The position numbers were made by a program, and so were the translations under genes. The notes under the pieces are model-generated. The model had not been told where the DNA came from, did no database searches, and was given only the letters and a program-made list of their open reading frames with translations. Source: Augochlora pura (taxonomy: Eukaryota > Arthropoda > Insecta > Hymenoptera > Halictidae). From it: 64,000 nt of DNA. The stretch spans positions 5,208,001 through 5,272,000 of the forward strand of contig NC_135774.1 in assembly GCF_028453695.1 (NCBI RefSeq), read 5' to 3'. How positions within the stretch are numbered: position 1 is the stretch's first letter; each line of letters starts with the position of its first letter. Below, piece by piece: positions 39,301 through 50,461 of the stretch.

Positions 39301-40239
39301 TTATTGTCGAACCTAATTTCGCAATAATTAATGTTCTTCCGCGTCTCTGCTCTCTGTATAGGCGTGCGATAGCGGCGCCTCTTGCAAGGAATAAACGAAG
39401 CTTCGTTCGAGCTCCGTACAGCGCTAGATAGGATAGTGACGAAGCACTCAAACTGTCAACCAAATTGTCGACAGTCGATTTTTACTAACAATTTCAGCGT
39501 TTTCTTCCTACCCGAATCGGCGCTGTGCGAACCCCGAACGGAGTTTCCTAAACATTCAGAAAGTTTTCGAATCAAGCTTATTCGATGCATTAGCGTTACG
39601 GTGGAAAATGCACTATTCGCGTTAGCTTGTACACACCAATGTCTATTTCCGAATGTTTCGAAATAGTAAATACGTCAATTCGCACATTTGTTTAAATGCA
39701 TGTCGAGTGAACAACCCTTTATTAAATGTATGTCTCTGTTTTTGTTTTTTTTTCTTTTTATGAACTGTCAATCCAAGCAAGAAAGATACAAAATTCGTAT
39801 TCGTATTCGCGACAAGTGGGGTGGTATATCACCGAAGAATCATAATCGCTTAGGTTTTTGGAGGATTTTTACGTTTTCATCGGGAGATGTCATCGTAAAG
39901 ACACAATTGCAGACTAGATTAGTAAAAAACGTAATCGCAATGAAATGTAGCAATCGCGTTGACTGACTCGAAATCTCTTTGCCCTTGCTGGACAAAAAGT
40001 ACTTACTTACACAGGTTATTTACTTATAAGAGTGTATCTAATTATTCGAGATTAGTTCGGAACGTAGCGGTCAAAATTGATCAATAACAGACATTGTTAT
40101 AAAAATTTACAAACCTTTACGATGAAAAAATGTAGAATAGGCTTCCAGCGACACTTCCATATATAAATTCCGTTGCGATGTAATTTAAAATAATTATATA
40201 GTTTTACGAACGGATAAATCATGGATGTGTGCATATTAA
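33331..40239. other. Gene-free, partly GC-rich stretch
   Basis: From about 36 to 38.7 kb the sequence is CpG- and GC-rich, which opens many overlapping frames on both strands; none shows a domain I recognise. It could be a promoter or first-exon region of a transcript whose coding part lies elsewhere, but nothing here proves it. A 40-base tandem duplication is at 38747-38826. Confidence 0.4.
38747..38826 (+). repeat. Perfect tandem duplication, 2 x 40 bases
   Basis: The unit starting GTCGGTGCTCCG at 38747 is repeated exactly from 38787. Confidence 0.95.
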
Positions 40240-40454
40240 AAGAATATAGCATGAACACTTGGCTAACTTCCCGTTATAATTTTCTATAGATTTCACACAT
40301 AATTAATGAATTGTTAACGATGTATCAACAGTCGAAATTGCCGAATTGAACTGAATATTTATTTTAAGTGCCGACACTCCTAACGGTAAATATTTTTCTA
40401 ATGCCCGTAATGTGTAAAACGAGAAACGAATAATTGCGCGACAAATACAGAAAA

Positions 40455-41040
40455 GCAAATGGTGACACCATCTATGGTGGCGGGTTTGTCAACTAACTTT
40501 CCCTATCTCTACCATGTGTAAGACAAGGATAGAGACAGTATGCGACAAGGAGAGCATCTTTCTGATACTTTCTCTATCGTTGTCGTGCCGTCTACCTGTC
40601 CTTGGCTTACACATTACGGACATAGAGTAGAATTGCACTTCTTCCCAAAACTCATTAATAACTTATTAATTATGCAAATGATCTCAACAAAATTGTAACA
40701 AGAAATGAGCCCAGACTTCACTTCATATTCTTTTGACGTAAAGATGTATAAATTATAGCTGCAAAGATAATTAAACAATTATTTTCGAGAAATGTATTTA
40801 ATTGCCTAAGGCTATGTCGGAACACCGCTTCCAAAATTTATCAATGTCTCACTTAGTAGTAATAATTTATGGACATGTGTGATTAAAGAATGTATAGTGG
40901 ACTTCCAGAAACTTTCACGATACGTTTTGGATTACGATTTATTTTTCGATAAGAGTTTATTTAAGGTTTTTTTGGATAACCGTTGCGACGCAATTTCAAA
41001 TAATTTTACATTCTTACCGGGAATAACTAATTTTACATCT
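40455..41040 (+). repeat. Dispersed repeat, copy B (left arm of a composite inverted structure)
   Basis: Homologous over its length to copy A at 2171-2765. The first ~100 bases (40463-40565) recur inverted at 44274-44365. Further inverted fragments of the same family occur at about 40250-40315 and 41085-41135. These matches show a repeat family built of inverted segments. Confidence 0.7.
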
Positions 41041-41407
41041 TATAAACACAAGTTATACATCTGTAGGTATCTTGAATTTAGAATGAAGTCTTGGCTAACT
41101 TCTCGTTACAATTTGTTGAGATCTGTTGCATAATTAACATTATGCCGTCCGGCGACACAACATTAGAATCGTGTTCAAAATAGCGTTCACCTGCCGGCGA
41201 CACCACGTTAGTGTTTTATGCCTGGTACCGCCCAATATGACCGGCGACAGCATTTTAGTATCTTTTGCATTCTGTTGGTGATCTGTGTGATCTGTGGTGA
41301 TCTATTATTGTTTTGTTTAAGTAACGATAAGTTTGTTACGACGCGAGGGCTAAGGCAGTCGTGCGTGACCGAGGATTCGTTAATTTGAGGATTTGGGGTT
41401 GTAACGT

Positions 41408-42240
41408 AGAGCAATTGAACACAATTGTTCAAAGGGGGCGGCATGTTGCGACGGCAACACCGCAGGTCAAAAGTGCCTCGCCATCCCTTTAGTCATTAAG
41501 TTATAAACATGGGAATAGACCTACAATAGGTAAAAAATCCGACGAACGACGACTAACGAAATGACTTTATGACTACCGTACTTAACGAAACTCGACTCGA
41601 CGAACGGACAACACGTGCAACAGACCTACAGTACCGTTGCACGGACAAACATTCATCAATTTTACTGTAACAAAGAAGACGACATAAACCAGAACTTTCT
41701 ATGAAATTTCCCACTCCTCATTCCAAGTTTCTTGCAATACACCCACCTCCAATCAAAAACGCTTCATTTCCTCCACCAAAAACTACCCTCCGCCAATCAA
41801 CGGAAAACCGAGGTGACAACAGACAGAACACGACAAACGAAAGAGATCACATAACGCATTCAAACATAACGTACTCATAATAAGATCACAGCAAACATTC
41901 ATACATAACACATTCAAACTAAGATCACAGCAAACATTCATACATAACACATTCAAACTAAGATCACAGCAAACATTCATACATAACACATTTAAACTAA
42001 GATCACAGCAAACATTCATACATAACACATTTAAACTAAGATCACAGCAAACATTCATACATAACGCATTTATACTAAGAACACAGTAATCATTCAAACA
42101 TAACGCATTCGACTAAGATCGCATTAATCATTCAAACATAACGTGTCCAACCATATTCAGAAATCGTGAATAGTATACTTGTACAGTGTTGTAAATAAAG
42201 TGTAGATAGAAGCAACCACACGTCTATATCACTACGGCAT
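41408..42240 (+). mobile_element. LTR-like block with preceding polypurine tract
   Basis: AAAGGGGGCGGC at 41431-41442 resembles a polypurine tract and is followed almost at once by TGTTGCGACGG, a plausible LTR start. About 740 bases later comes an AATAAA with a U5-like segment ending near 42240. No second LTR, gag or pol frame is visible, so this would be a degraded 3' end. The element appears inserted between parts of the dispersed repeat family. The far boundary is uncertain. Confidence 0.35.
41882..42140 (+). repeat. 39-base minisatellite, about six copies
   Basis: Units starting AAGATCACAGCAAACATTC repeat at 41882, 41921, 41960, 41999 and 42038, with decayed copies at 42077 and 42115. 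Because 39 is divisible by three, the minus strand shows an artificial open frame of 13-residue repeats; I do not consider it a gene. Confidence 0.9.
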
Positions 42241-42330
42241 TGTACCAAACGTGTACAAACAAATCCAACCTTACAAACCGGATCAACATCAAACGCGTAT
42301 ACAACAGGAGTTATAAGGATTGAACAATTG

Positions 42331-42660
42331 CAAACGAGCCGACGTCTGTTTCACCGCCGGGACCTACAATGATAGGAATGCGTGGACGAGCCGATGTTTG
42401 TTTCACCACCGGGACCCACAGGAAGGTACTCGTAGATGAGCCGACGTCTGTTTCACTGTCGGGGCCTACGAGCGGAATTAGGAGGAGGTGTGAAAAAAGA
42501 ATTGCGGACGAGCCGACGTCTGTTTCACCGCCGGGACCCACAATGGCGGGAGAGTGTGGACGAGCCGGTGTCTCTTTCACCACCGGGACCCACAGGAAGG
42601 TACTCGTAGATGAGCCGGCGTCTGTTTCACCGCCGGGGCCTACGAGTGAAGTAAGGAATG
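42331..42660 (+). repeat. GC-rich imperfect minisatellite, six copies of a GAGCCG(A/G)(C/T)GTCTGTTTCAC core
   Basis: The core recurs about every 50 bases, with one longer spacing near 73, between roughly 42335 and 42630. Each core is followed by a CCGGGACC(C/T)AC segment. The minus strand therefore reads repeated GGETDVGS. It looks like minisatellite expansion inside a transposon remnant. Confidence 0.85.
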
Positions 42661-43623
42661 AGCAATAAGGAAAATTTAGCCTCGTAACTCTTTAGTTGGT
42701 GTACCTCGAACGGCAAAGGTGCACCTTGGTGGATACGATACTAGCAACTGGGAGAAAAGGATGTGGATGATGAATAAACTTGACTCTAAGTTTCAATATA
42801 AAAATATAAAGTATATTCTACGGAGAACTGAGTCTATTACAAATGTTGGAGTGTTAAAGTGTAACGCGGTACCTAAGTCCGGTATTCTCGGTTTCCACGC
42901 ATTGAGAAATGCGGGGGTTCGTACAGCCTGACAGTTTTGACAAGAATTACACGTAGTCTATACCCTGCCGACTTTGGTTACGTACTGCCCGATGAGGGTT
43001 TTTTTTTTTTTAGGATTCAATGTGATGATGTTGGGAAGAACGTGCCTGAGAGCGACGGCCCTCTTACCGATTTGGTTGAGGAGTGGTGGATCGTGGAATT
43101 ACCTTCATGGGGTGTTAATGTTATGTGAATGTCGATTATGTTGGAGTGGGGAAACAATTTTCAAAGAAAACCCCTATTGTGAGAATTACCTACTGCCCGA
43201 TGAGGGAAGACAACGGGCCCCTTTTATACCACGAAATTTAACGAATATGGCGCTCAGGAATGGGCCCCCCAAGGTTTCGTGTGGCCAGAAATATGGTAGA
43301 AAACTATGTAGCGCCTAGTATCTAATGCAGGGGACTCTCTGTTCATGGGAAATTTCTGGTTGCCGCCTAGCAGTCGCCGAAGGGGAGATAAAATGTTCGA
43401 GTGTTGCACGGAGACAGATTTTTTAAGAAACGGTGGGAAAGGTCCGTACGTAACATATATCAACGAAATTTCATGAAAATATAGAGACAGGATTGAAAAC
43501 TCATGAGACTAACAATGAGATTAGTAAAACTTGACAATTTATAATCTCCCGATAACCTCAAGACCGGCCGGCGACAAGCGACGTAATCTAAAATAGTGCT
43601 GCCCGCACCTAGCGAAGAAACGA
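42661..43623. other. Repeat-rich, unclassified sequence
   Basis: No gene supported. ACTGCCCGATGAGGG occurs twice (about 42984 and 43191), which suggests internal duplication in a mobile-element remnant. The motif CCGGCGACA at about 43567 also occurs three times at 41150-41250. Confidence 0.4.
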
Positions 43624-44365
43624 GACGTGCGGACGGTAAAGTGTTAATAAGTTATTAACTATTTTTGCAAGTGAAACTGTCTTTCTAATGTCTGTAATGT
43701 AAAAAATGGAGAGAGGTAGATGACGTGACTACCTGTCCTTATCTGACACATGACGAACATATGGTAGAGTTGTCTCACTTTCCAAAAATTGTTAATATCT
43801 TATTAATTATCAACCAAATGTGTCTAAATTTATTATTGAAATATTGCTAGAGATCCATTCTACTTTCTTCGATTATAGATAATCACAAAAGATGTCTGCA
43901 AAGTCAACAAGTTAATTATTTTGAGAATGACGTTTAATATTTCGAGGTTATTTCAGATGATAGTTTCCAAAAATAGATTAATAACTCTTTAATGTGGTAT
44001 AAAAACCAATCAAAAACTATACACGAAAGTAGCTGAATGTTCGTTCAATATGGTACGATCGCAAAGGTTTATAAATTATTCCTGACTATTGAGTTATTAA
44101 AAAACTTTCCCTCTTTTTATTAGGTCGAGTGAGAGCCTCGTCGTCTGTTCTTCTCTCTCTCCGTGAAACGCATAAGTTTGTCCTTATCGGATACCTCCAT
44201 ATATATCATGTGTCACTAATTCTTACCAGGGTATTCGAAATTGGTCAAAAAAGTTGGTGGCACCAGTGTCGCATCTAGTCTCCTTGTGGCATACTGTCTC
44301 TATCCTTGTCTTACACATGGTAGAGATAGCCAGAGTTAGTACACAAACACGCCACCGTTTCATTG
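43624..44365. repeat. Dispersed repeat, copy C and inverted right arm
   Basis: The first part is a diverged direct copy of the family seen at 2171 and 40455 (TTATTAATTAT, TCCAAAA and similar landmarks). The last part, 44274-44365, matches 40463-40565 in inverse orientation with high identity (GGCATACTGTCTCTATCCTTG). The whole 40.2-44.4 kb block therefore looks like an inverted-arm element, interrupted by other insertions, ending about 375 bases before the PPME1 start codon. Confidence 0.65.
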
Positions 44366-44740
44366 GGCTGGGTGTACGAAGTAGAGCGCCAACCTCGGTT
44401 CTCATCCGTGTGAACACACCATAAAGCTTGCTGGTTCTCTCTCTCTCTTTTTCTCTTAATTATATCCTGTTCTCTTTCTAAAGCAATTGCGCGTGTTGGA
44501 TGCGCATTGGAATGGTGGGGATAAAAAAGCTCTCTTAGAGGGAGAGAAAAAGGTTCTTAAAATGGAAGATAACTGTATACGGTCTAACGTTGGTAATTTT
44601 GTAATTTTGTGCACCATCAGCACAAACTATAGGTACATACGTATGTATATCGGTTTGTAATGTGTTTATGAGATCGACGAAAACAATAGTGATTGCAAAT
44701 TGTATTATTATAAAAGCAGAAGTGTCTGTTAAATACTAAC

Positions 44741-46675
44741 ATGTCTTCCCTCCAAAAGTCGATTTTGAAATCAAAACTACCACCGACGGGTGTTAATCTT
44801 GGAATCGGCTCTAGGTTAGTTTGTTATGAATCATGTAGATTTATGGTGTTAACTGAAATCGTAATGAATTCAATATTTCATGTCACACGGTGCTAACATT
44901 GTTTTAATGTATATTTATCATAAAATGTTAATGCTGAGTAGATAATCGCTAATTTATAGGGTTAGCAAGTCGAAAGGATTTCATCGTAAAAGAGATTATG
45001 AGCCTGTTCAGTGGATTCCTTATTTCGATCATTCCGAAGATGTGACAATAAATAGGGGCACATTTCATATTTATACCAAAGGGACGGTAGGACCAACACT
45101 AGTATTGTTACATGGAGGTGGTTACAGTGCACTCACATGGGCAGAATTCACTGTAAGTAACAACCATTCAGTGTCGTAAGCCTGGAACAACTCATATATT
45201 TTGAAAATTTTAGAAATCCATTATGACTATGATAGTCTGTAAAGTTATGGCGATAGATCTTAGAGGACACGGAGACACATGCACGGATAACGAGGATGAC
45301 TTATCTGGAGAAACATTAGCAAAGTAATACATTGTAATTTGTAGAGATATATGGTGAGACTGTCAAATAATTTTGATATTTTTATTTGTCTATTAGAGAT
45401 ATTGCTGAAGTTATAAAAGTGTCTACGACGGAAGATAGTTCTATTATACTTGTGGGTCATAGTATGGGTGGAGCAGTAGCTGTCAGAGCTGCTCCATTAA
45501 TACCAAATTTATGTGGTTTGGGAGTTATCGATGTTGTCGAAGGAACAGCTATGGATGCATTAGCATCTATGCAAAGCTTTTTAAGATCTCGGCCCTCTAA
45601 TTTTAGTTCTATACCTCAAGCTGTGGAATGGTGGTTAGTACTTAATATTTTTCTGATTAAGGAAAAGATAAAACATTGCATCCTTCTCTATCGTTTTATT
45701 TTTCATAGTTAACAAAATTTGCTACTCTAAGCACATTTTTCAGAAGGAAGGCAATTTTGGTTGATTCTCTGCAAACTAAAATGTTATTTACCTCTTTAAT
45801 ATGTTACATTATTTAAATAATATGTTACTTTATATTTGTGTTGTATAATCAAATCCAAGATTACAGAAGAATATCTCTAATTATCCACATTTTAGTGTAC
45901 GAAGTGGCCAAATCCATAATGTACAATCAGCTAAGGTATCAGTACCTGGACAAATAAAAAAGTGAGATTACATGTATAAATTATATCAATGTTACACGAA
46001 TTACTTTCCTAGGATTTTAATGCATCATATTTTCAAATGTTCCAGCATCGAAACTAATAAATTAGCTACTCATGATATTGGTTTATTGTTGCAATCGTCG
46101 TGCGAGTGTAATATAGAGGCAACGATGCCGCGAGACGACATCATCCAAGAAGAGGAACCTGTAAATATGCCACCACCTACTCAGACCAACACTGCCCTTC
46201 CCATTAAAAAATATGTTTGGAGAATAGATTTGTCAAAAACTGAACAACATTGGTTTGGTTGGTTTAAAGGATTGTCAACTGCATTCTTAAATGTACCGGT
46301 TCCAAAAGTATTACTTTTGGCCGGTGTCGACAGATTAGATCGGGAACTTACCGTTGGTCAGATGCAAGGTTATACAGTAAACTTAAATTCTGTTATTTGT
46401 AAATTAAATGGAAATTTATATTAAAAAATTATATTTTCCTGAATTAGGCAAATTTCAAATGCAAGTACTACCGGCAAGTGGGCATGCGGTGCACGAAGAT
46501 GTACCGGATAAAGTAGCAGAGGCAATTGCTGCATTCATGGTTAGACATAAATTTACAGAACCGGCATCCGATTTTCCACGGTAAATATATTTATTTCAAA
46601 TAAAAACAGAATACATCGTAACAGAAAAATATTAATTTTCTTATTGTGTGTTTTAGAACTTTTCCTGCTTGTTAG
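44741..46675 (+). CDS. PPME1: Protein phosphatase methylesterase 1 (PME-1)
   Basis: Eight exons with matching phases: 44741-44814, 44960-45152, 45214-45323, 45397-45633, 45896-45961, 46046-46368, 46448-46580 and 46657-46675. The 384-residue product is close to the usual length (human about 386). The alpha/beta-hydrolase fold shows LLHGGG around residues 74-79 and the nucleophile elbow GHSMGG with Ser148. The acid is probably Asp171 in GVIDVVEG, and the catalytic His347 lies in ASGHAVHED; an acidic, proline-containing loop sits before the KKYVWRIDL segment. The enzyme removes the carboxyl methyl ester from the C-terminal Leu of the PP2A catalytic subunit and inactivates the phosphatase, in nucleus and cytosol (family knowledge). 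It ends with a short FPAC, like the vertebrate FPGC. An AATAAA is at 46810-46815. It converges on the Kelch gene. Confidence 0.95.
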
Positions 46676-46809
46676 AGCAAATGAAAAAGTACAATGGGTT
46701 AAACTTGTTAATACGATTAATTAAAAACTTAGTGATTTAGTTAAAATGATCATTTTATTTATTTGAAAAAGGTACTTTCACAAAATATATATATGTGGAT
46801 ACATGTATA

Positions 46810-46815
46810 AATAAA
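46810..46815 (+). terminator. Poly(A) signal, PPME1
   Basis: AATAAA 135 bases past the PPME1 stop. A minus-strand AATAAA at 46888-46893 may serve the convergent Kelch gene, leaving little space between the two 3' ends. Confidence 0.4.
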
Positions 46816-47140
46816 AACAGTATCTCGTCGAGAGAAATAAATTCGTTCTTACATACACTGATCGTTCCGTCATCAAACGCATACCTCTTTATTATGAGTT
46901 TATAGAGATGTATCATTCTCTGTACAAAAGTGCAAGTAAAAAATATAATAAAAAGTTTTTATTAAAAAGTCCTTGAAACTAGCATACTACTTTACAGTTG
47001 CCTCGTTCTCGGATGCGTAATACCTTCCTCGATGCTGTCATACAAAAAATGTAAATATAAATATATACAAATTTACGGAAGTACACACATATATGTAAAG
47101 TAACACACATTTAAATATGAAATATTGTTGTCTTCAAATC

Positions 47141-50100
47141 TCAGATTGCTAAATTTGAATCTTCTTCGTTTCTAACAACATCGACATCAGGTAAATTCTG
47201 TACAACAACACACGGTGGACCTGCTCGACCAGCTTTTAAGGGAGCAACCTTAAAATAAATATTTCCATACAATACGCGATTTAATACTCGAATATTTTAT
47301 AGCTAACTCTGTCATTTTACACGAACTTACAGGGTCCCATTCGTTACGATATGGATCGTATGCTTCAACAAGGGTAAGATATTTTTGGCCATCATAGCCT
47401 CCTACTGCCATAAGCCTATCGCCAAGCACACAAACACCAATCGCGTCCCTTGGACTACTCATTGATGCTACTCTTGTCCATGTATTCGATTTAGGATCGT
47501 ACCTGTAATGATTGTCCAATGTTGTAAAATATTTACAAAGATATTGATATTTACGAAACAATTGTATAATTAGCTATCTATTTCTATAAATAATACGTAA
47601 ACCTTTCAACGCAATCAAATCTGCTGGCTTTAGGATTAGTGGCAGGTGCATCATGGCCACCTAATGCATATAAACATCCATTTACTACTCCTACTCCTAC
47701 TCCGCCTCTCCGTTTTGACATTGGAGCACAACGATTCCATCTATCTGTATGTGGATCATAACATTCTACAGTGCTTAAACACGAACTTATATCTCTTCCA
47801 CCTACAGCATATAATCTGAAAAATACGTGGACGTACACGTTTAAGGTGAGTCAACAATCGTAACAGTTCACTGCAAAAATGTCTAATCGTTTCAAATTGC
47901 CTGAAAACTTGTAGTAAACTATAATAAATATACCTTTTACAATATACGTGTGGTACACGTGGTAATTACGTACTGTCACACACTGGATTCTCAACGTGGC
48001 CCTCTGTTGGGCGCCAATTTGTAACACACTTAGATTTTCGACTGAGGGTGGTTACTCTCAGGGTGTCGTTATTAGTTAGGAGAGAGGTTCGACACGAAGA
48101 CTCCGGTATAGCACGGTGACACGTGAAGTTGTACACGCGGTTAACAGGTAGGATGGTCAGAGCCGTGACCGCGGGGGTCTCGTCTGCTGCCCAAAGGTCG
48201 GCTGACGGTGAGGAGCCGAATTCTTGTCTGGCTCTACACGTACAGCGACTCATGTACCGATCGGTAGACTTCTCGGTTTCCTAGGTCGTGAGACGGAATG
48301 TTTCTTGTTTGCGTACAAGAGCCGTAAGTACCGCGAAGGTATAACGTCTGCTCGCAAGCTTTTACAAAAAACTTCTGACTTCGATTCTTAAAAACGTCCG
48401 GTATATATACCCAAAACCGTCCTAGACCCGAACCAATGAGCGTGCTTCGAGTTTTCCGGAGAGCGACTTTATGACTCTTTTGACCTGAGGCCCTCCGTGC
48501 ACCTCGCTATACCGCGTCCCTTGTACCAATGCTCTCGTCGATATTTAAAATATTTTACAAACATATGTTACAGTACTTAATTTTCTATGTATTTGCAAAT
48601 TTAAAATCTTACTTATCATTTAATACAGCCACGCCAACCGTTGATCTTTGTATTGACATAGGAGCAACTGAACTCCATTGTCGGGTGTTTGGATCCCATC
48701 TTTCTACCGTGTTAAGAAAACTCCAACCATCATGACCACCAACAGCATACAGAGGACCGCCTAATACAGCTACACCTAATCCATGACGATGTACATGCAT
48801 AGAAGATAACGTAGTCCATGTAAAGATTGAGAAGTCAAGGCATTCCACTGTATTCAATGTTTTTAATCCATCCCTTCCGCCAGCAACAATCAATTTTTTC
48901 TCCATAACAGCAGCACCAAATTGAAGTCTTTTACCACTCATAGTAGCTATTTGATTCCAACTATTGTCGCGCAAAGAAAACGCATCTATAGAAGTATCAC
49001 CTGACGAGAACAAAAATTAGTTAAAGCCACTAATTTCTTTACAAACTTGAAGAAATTACCCTTTTTAGCATTCATTCCTCCAACAACTAGCATGTGACCC
49101 ACGGTTGCTTTTCTGGGCTTCGTACGTTCCGACTGAAGTAACGGTCTACGCTCCGGCAGAAGATGGTATTTCAATGCTTCCATGACTAATTCCTGTGCTA
49201 CTTTATGATCTTTGAACATTTCATTGCTCTCGATATTGTCTGCTATGAACTGCACGAATTCGATAAAGTCTACTAAAATCCACAGTCTACATAATTTTTT
49301 GTAAATCCGTAACAATATTTAACTCACCTCAGGGGACAAGAGAGGTAGCTTTACAAGACTTAATAATCTGCTTGCATCCTTCTGTCTATTTTCTAGATCA
49401 TATTCCAACCAAGTCATAAGTGCCTGAAGTTAATAGCAAGATTAATAGTTCTCTTATCACTTGAAGCCTTGAGTTTAATCAAATACAGTCATTGAAAATG
49501 AGGATAAAATTAATAATGTTTCATTATTTTTCTTTACATGCAAATTATGTAATTTCTTACATGAAAAATTGTTTCTTCAGAAGGGACATTGAGATCTTCT
49601 GATTCTAACAAATTGGCAACTTCTTTAGAAGATAGTAATAAAAACTCTTGATATTTTATAACATTCACAAAGTGCTTAATTGTATATGCATGCGCATACT
49701 CTAATAAATGTAGACAACTTTGTCTATCCGCGAATACTTTTATCCCTAGACAATTACTTGGATGGAGTTGGTTCCTAAGAAATTGACAGCAGGCTTTAAC
49801 AACTGGATTGATCTGTAGCAGACGTGCCGTTGCTAAAAGAGTTTCTACGCTATCGTCTCTTATTGCTATACAACCTGCATTCAAAAGTGATACATCGTTG
49901 TTTCATTATGGATAGATTAATTGATGGTAAGTCTGATTTTCATAGAGATTTACCTGTGTAACAGTAACAGATCAAAGCCCATAATGCATCTCCATCTACT
50001 TCCACCATTTCAATTTCCTCTTGATCTGATTCTTTGAGAGAACTGGTAAACATGGCAGCAAAATATTCTGAACCTGCACTAAGAACTAAACGATGTGCTG

Positions 50101-50461
50101 GAAAACGTCTGTTCCCTAAGGAGATGACAAATAACTATGTATATTTTTATTATTATTATTTTTTATAATCATATAACTTTTGCCACGAATAAATTTTAAT
50201 TGGAGTAATTTATATTTACATAATTCGCTTACCTGCAATTAATGTGACATCCGTAAATTGTTGTTCATGCAAATATTTTTCCATGACTTTGAGACTATTT
50301 TCCGCGTGTTTTGACACACGAAAGTTTTCATCATGAGAATTAGAAATACTCGAGACTGTACTCGAGATGCTGTGTTCACTGACAGACGTTTCTTTGTCCA
50401 AGCACAACGTTTCGTGCTCGCATCTGTGCATTCCCGACGTAGTCTGACCCACCTTCGACAT
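47141..50461 (-). CDS. KLHL5: BTB-BACK-Kelch protein, KLHL4/KLHL5 type
   Basis: Nine exons in coding order: 50233-50461, 49954-50115, 49561-49874, 49328-49423, 49060-49249, 48613-49000, 47603-47815, 47331-47502 and 47141-47248. Phases agree; 623 residues. A Ser/Thr-rich N terminus is followed by a BTB domain (about 60-165: FTDVTLIAG, FPAHRLVLSAGSEYF), then a BACK domain (about 170-270). An LLPERRPLLQSERTKPRKATVG linker-type segment leads into six Kelch blades (about 318-612) with repeated VGG(R/H/Y)DG and C/W-type signatures. The linker and blade wording closely match vertebrate KLHL5/KLHL4. The family acts as substrate adaptors for CUL3-RING ubiquitin ligases and some members bind actin; the substrate here is unknown. 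ATG 50461 is the first Met in frame. The intron between exons 6 and 7 contains an LTR remnant. The symbol denotes the family type, not proven orthology. Confidence 0.93.
47960..48528 (-). mobile_element. LTR retrotransposon remnant: one LTR plus primer-binding site
   Basis: Read on the minus strand, an LTR of about 508 bases begins TGGTACAAGG (48528) and ends GTGTTACA (about 48020). After a few bases comes TGGCGCCCAACAGAGG at 48001-48016, a typical retroviral or gypsy-type primer-binding site of the tRNA-Lys kind. A TATATATA box lies at about 48404-48411. The internal genes are missing. It lies in a Kelch-gene intron in the same orientation as the host gene, so the LTR promoter could drive the last three exons (inference). 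Confidence 0.75.

Noticed and set aside
41783..42097. 104-codon minus-strand frame with 13-residue Cys repeats
   Set aside because: It is the translation of the 39-base minisatellite, not an independent gene.
41882..42140. Regularly spaced repeats considered as a CRISPR array
   Set aside because: Units are contiguous with no unique spacers, and the DNA is eukaryotic.
42311..42583. Minus-strand frame with repeated GGETDVGS
   Set aside because: It is produced by the GC-rich minisatellite.
49250..49315. Longer 5' extension of the Kelch exon at 49060-49249
   Set aside because: The upstream TTTTAG acceptor would give an in-frame stop; the GTGCAG acceptor at 49250 joins in phase and matches the KLHL5 pattern (SPE then FIADN).
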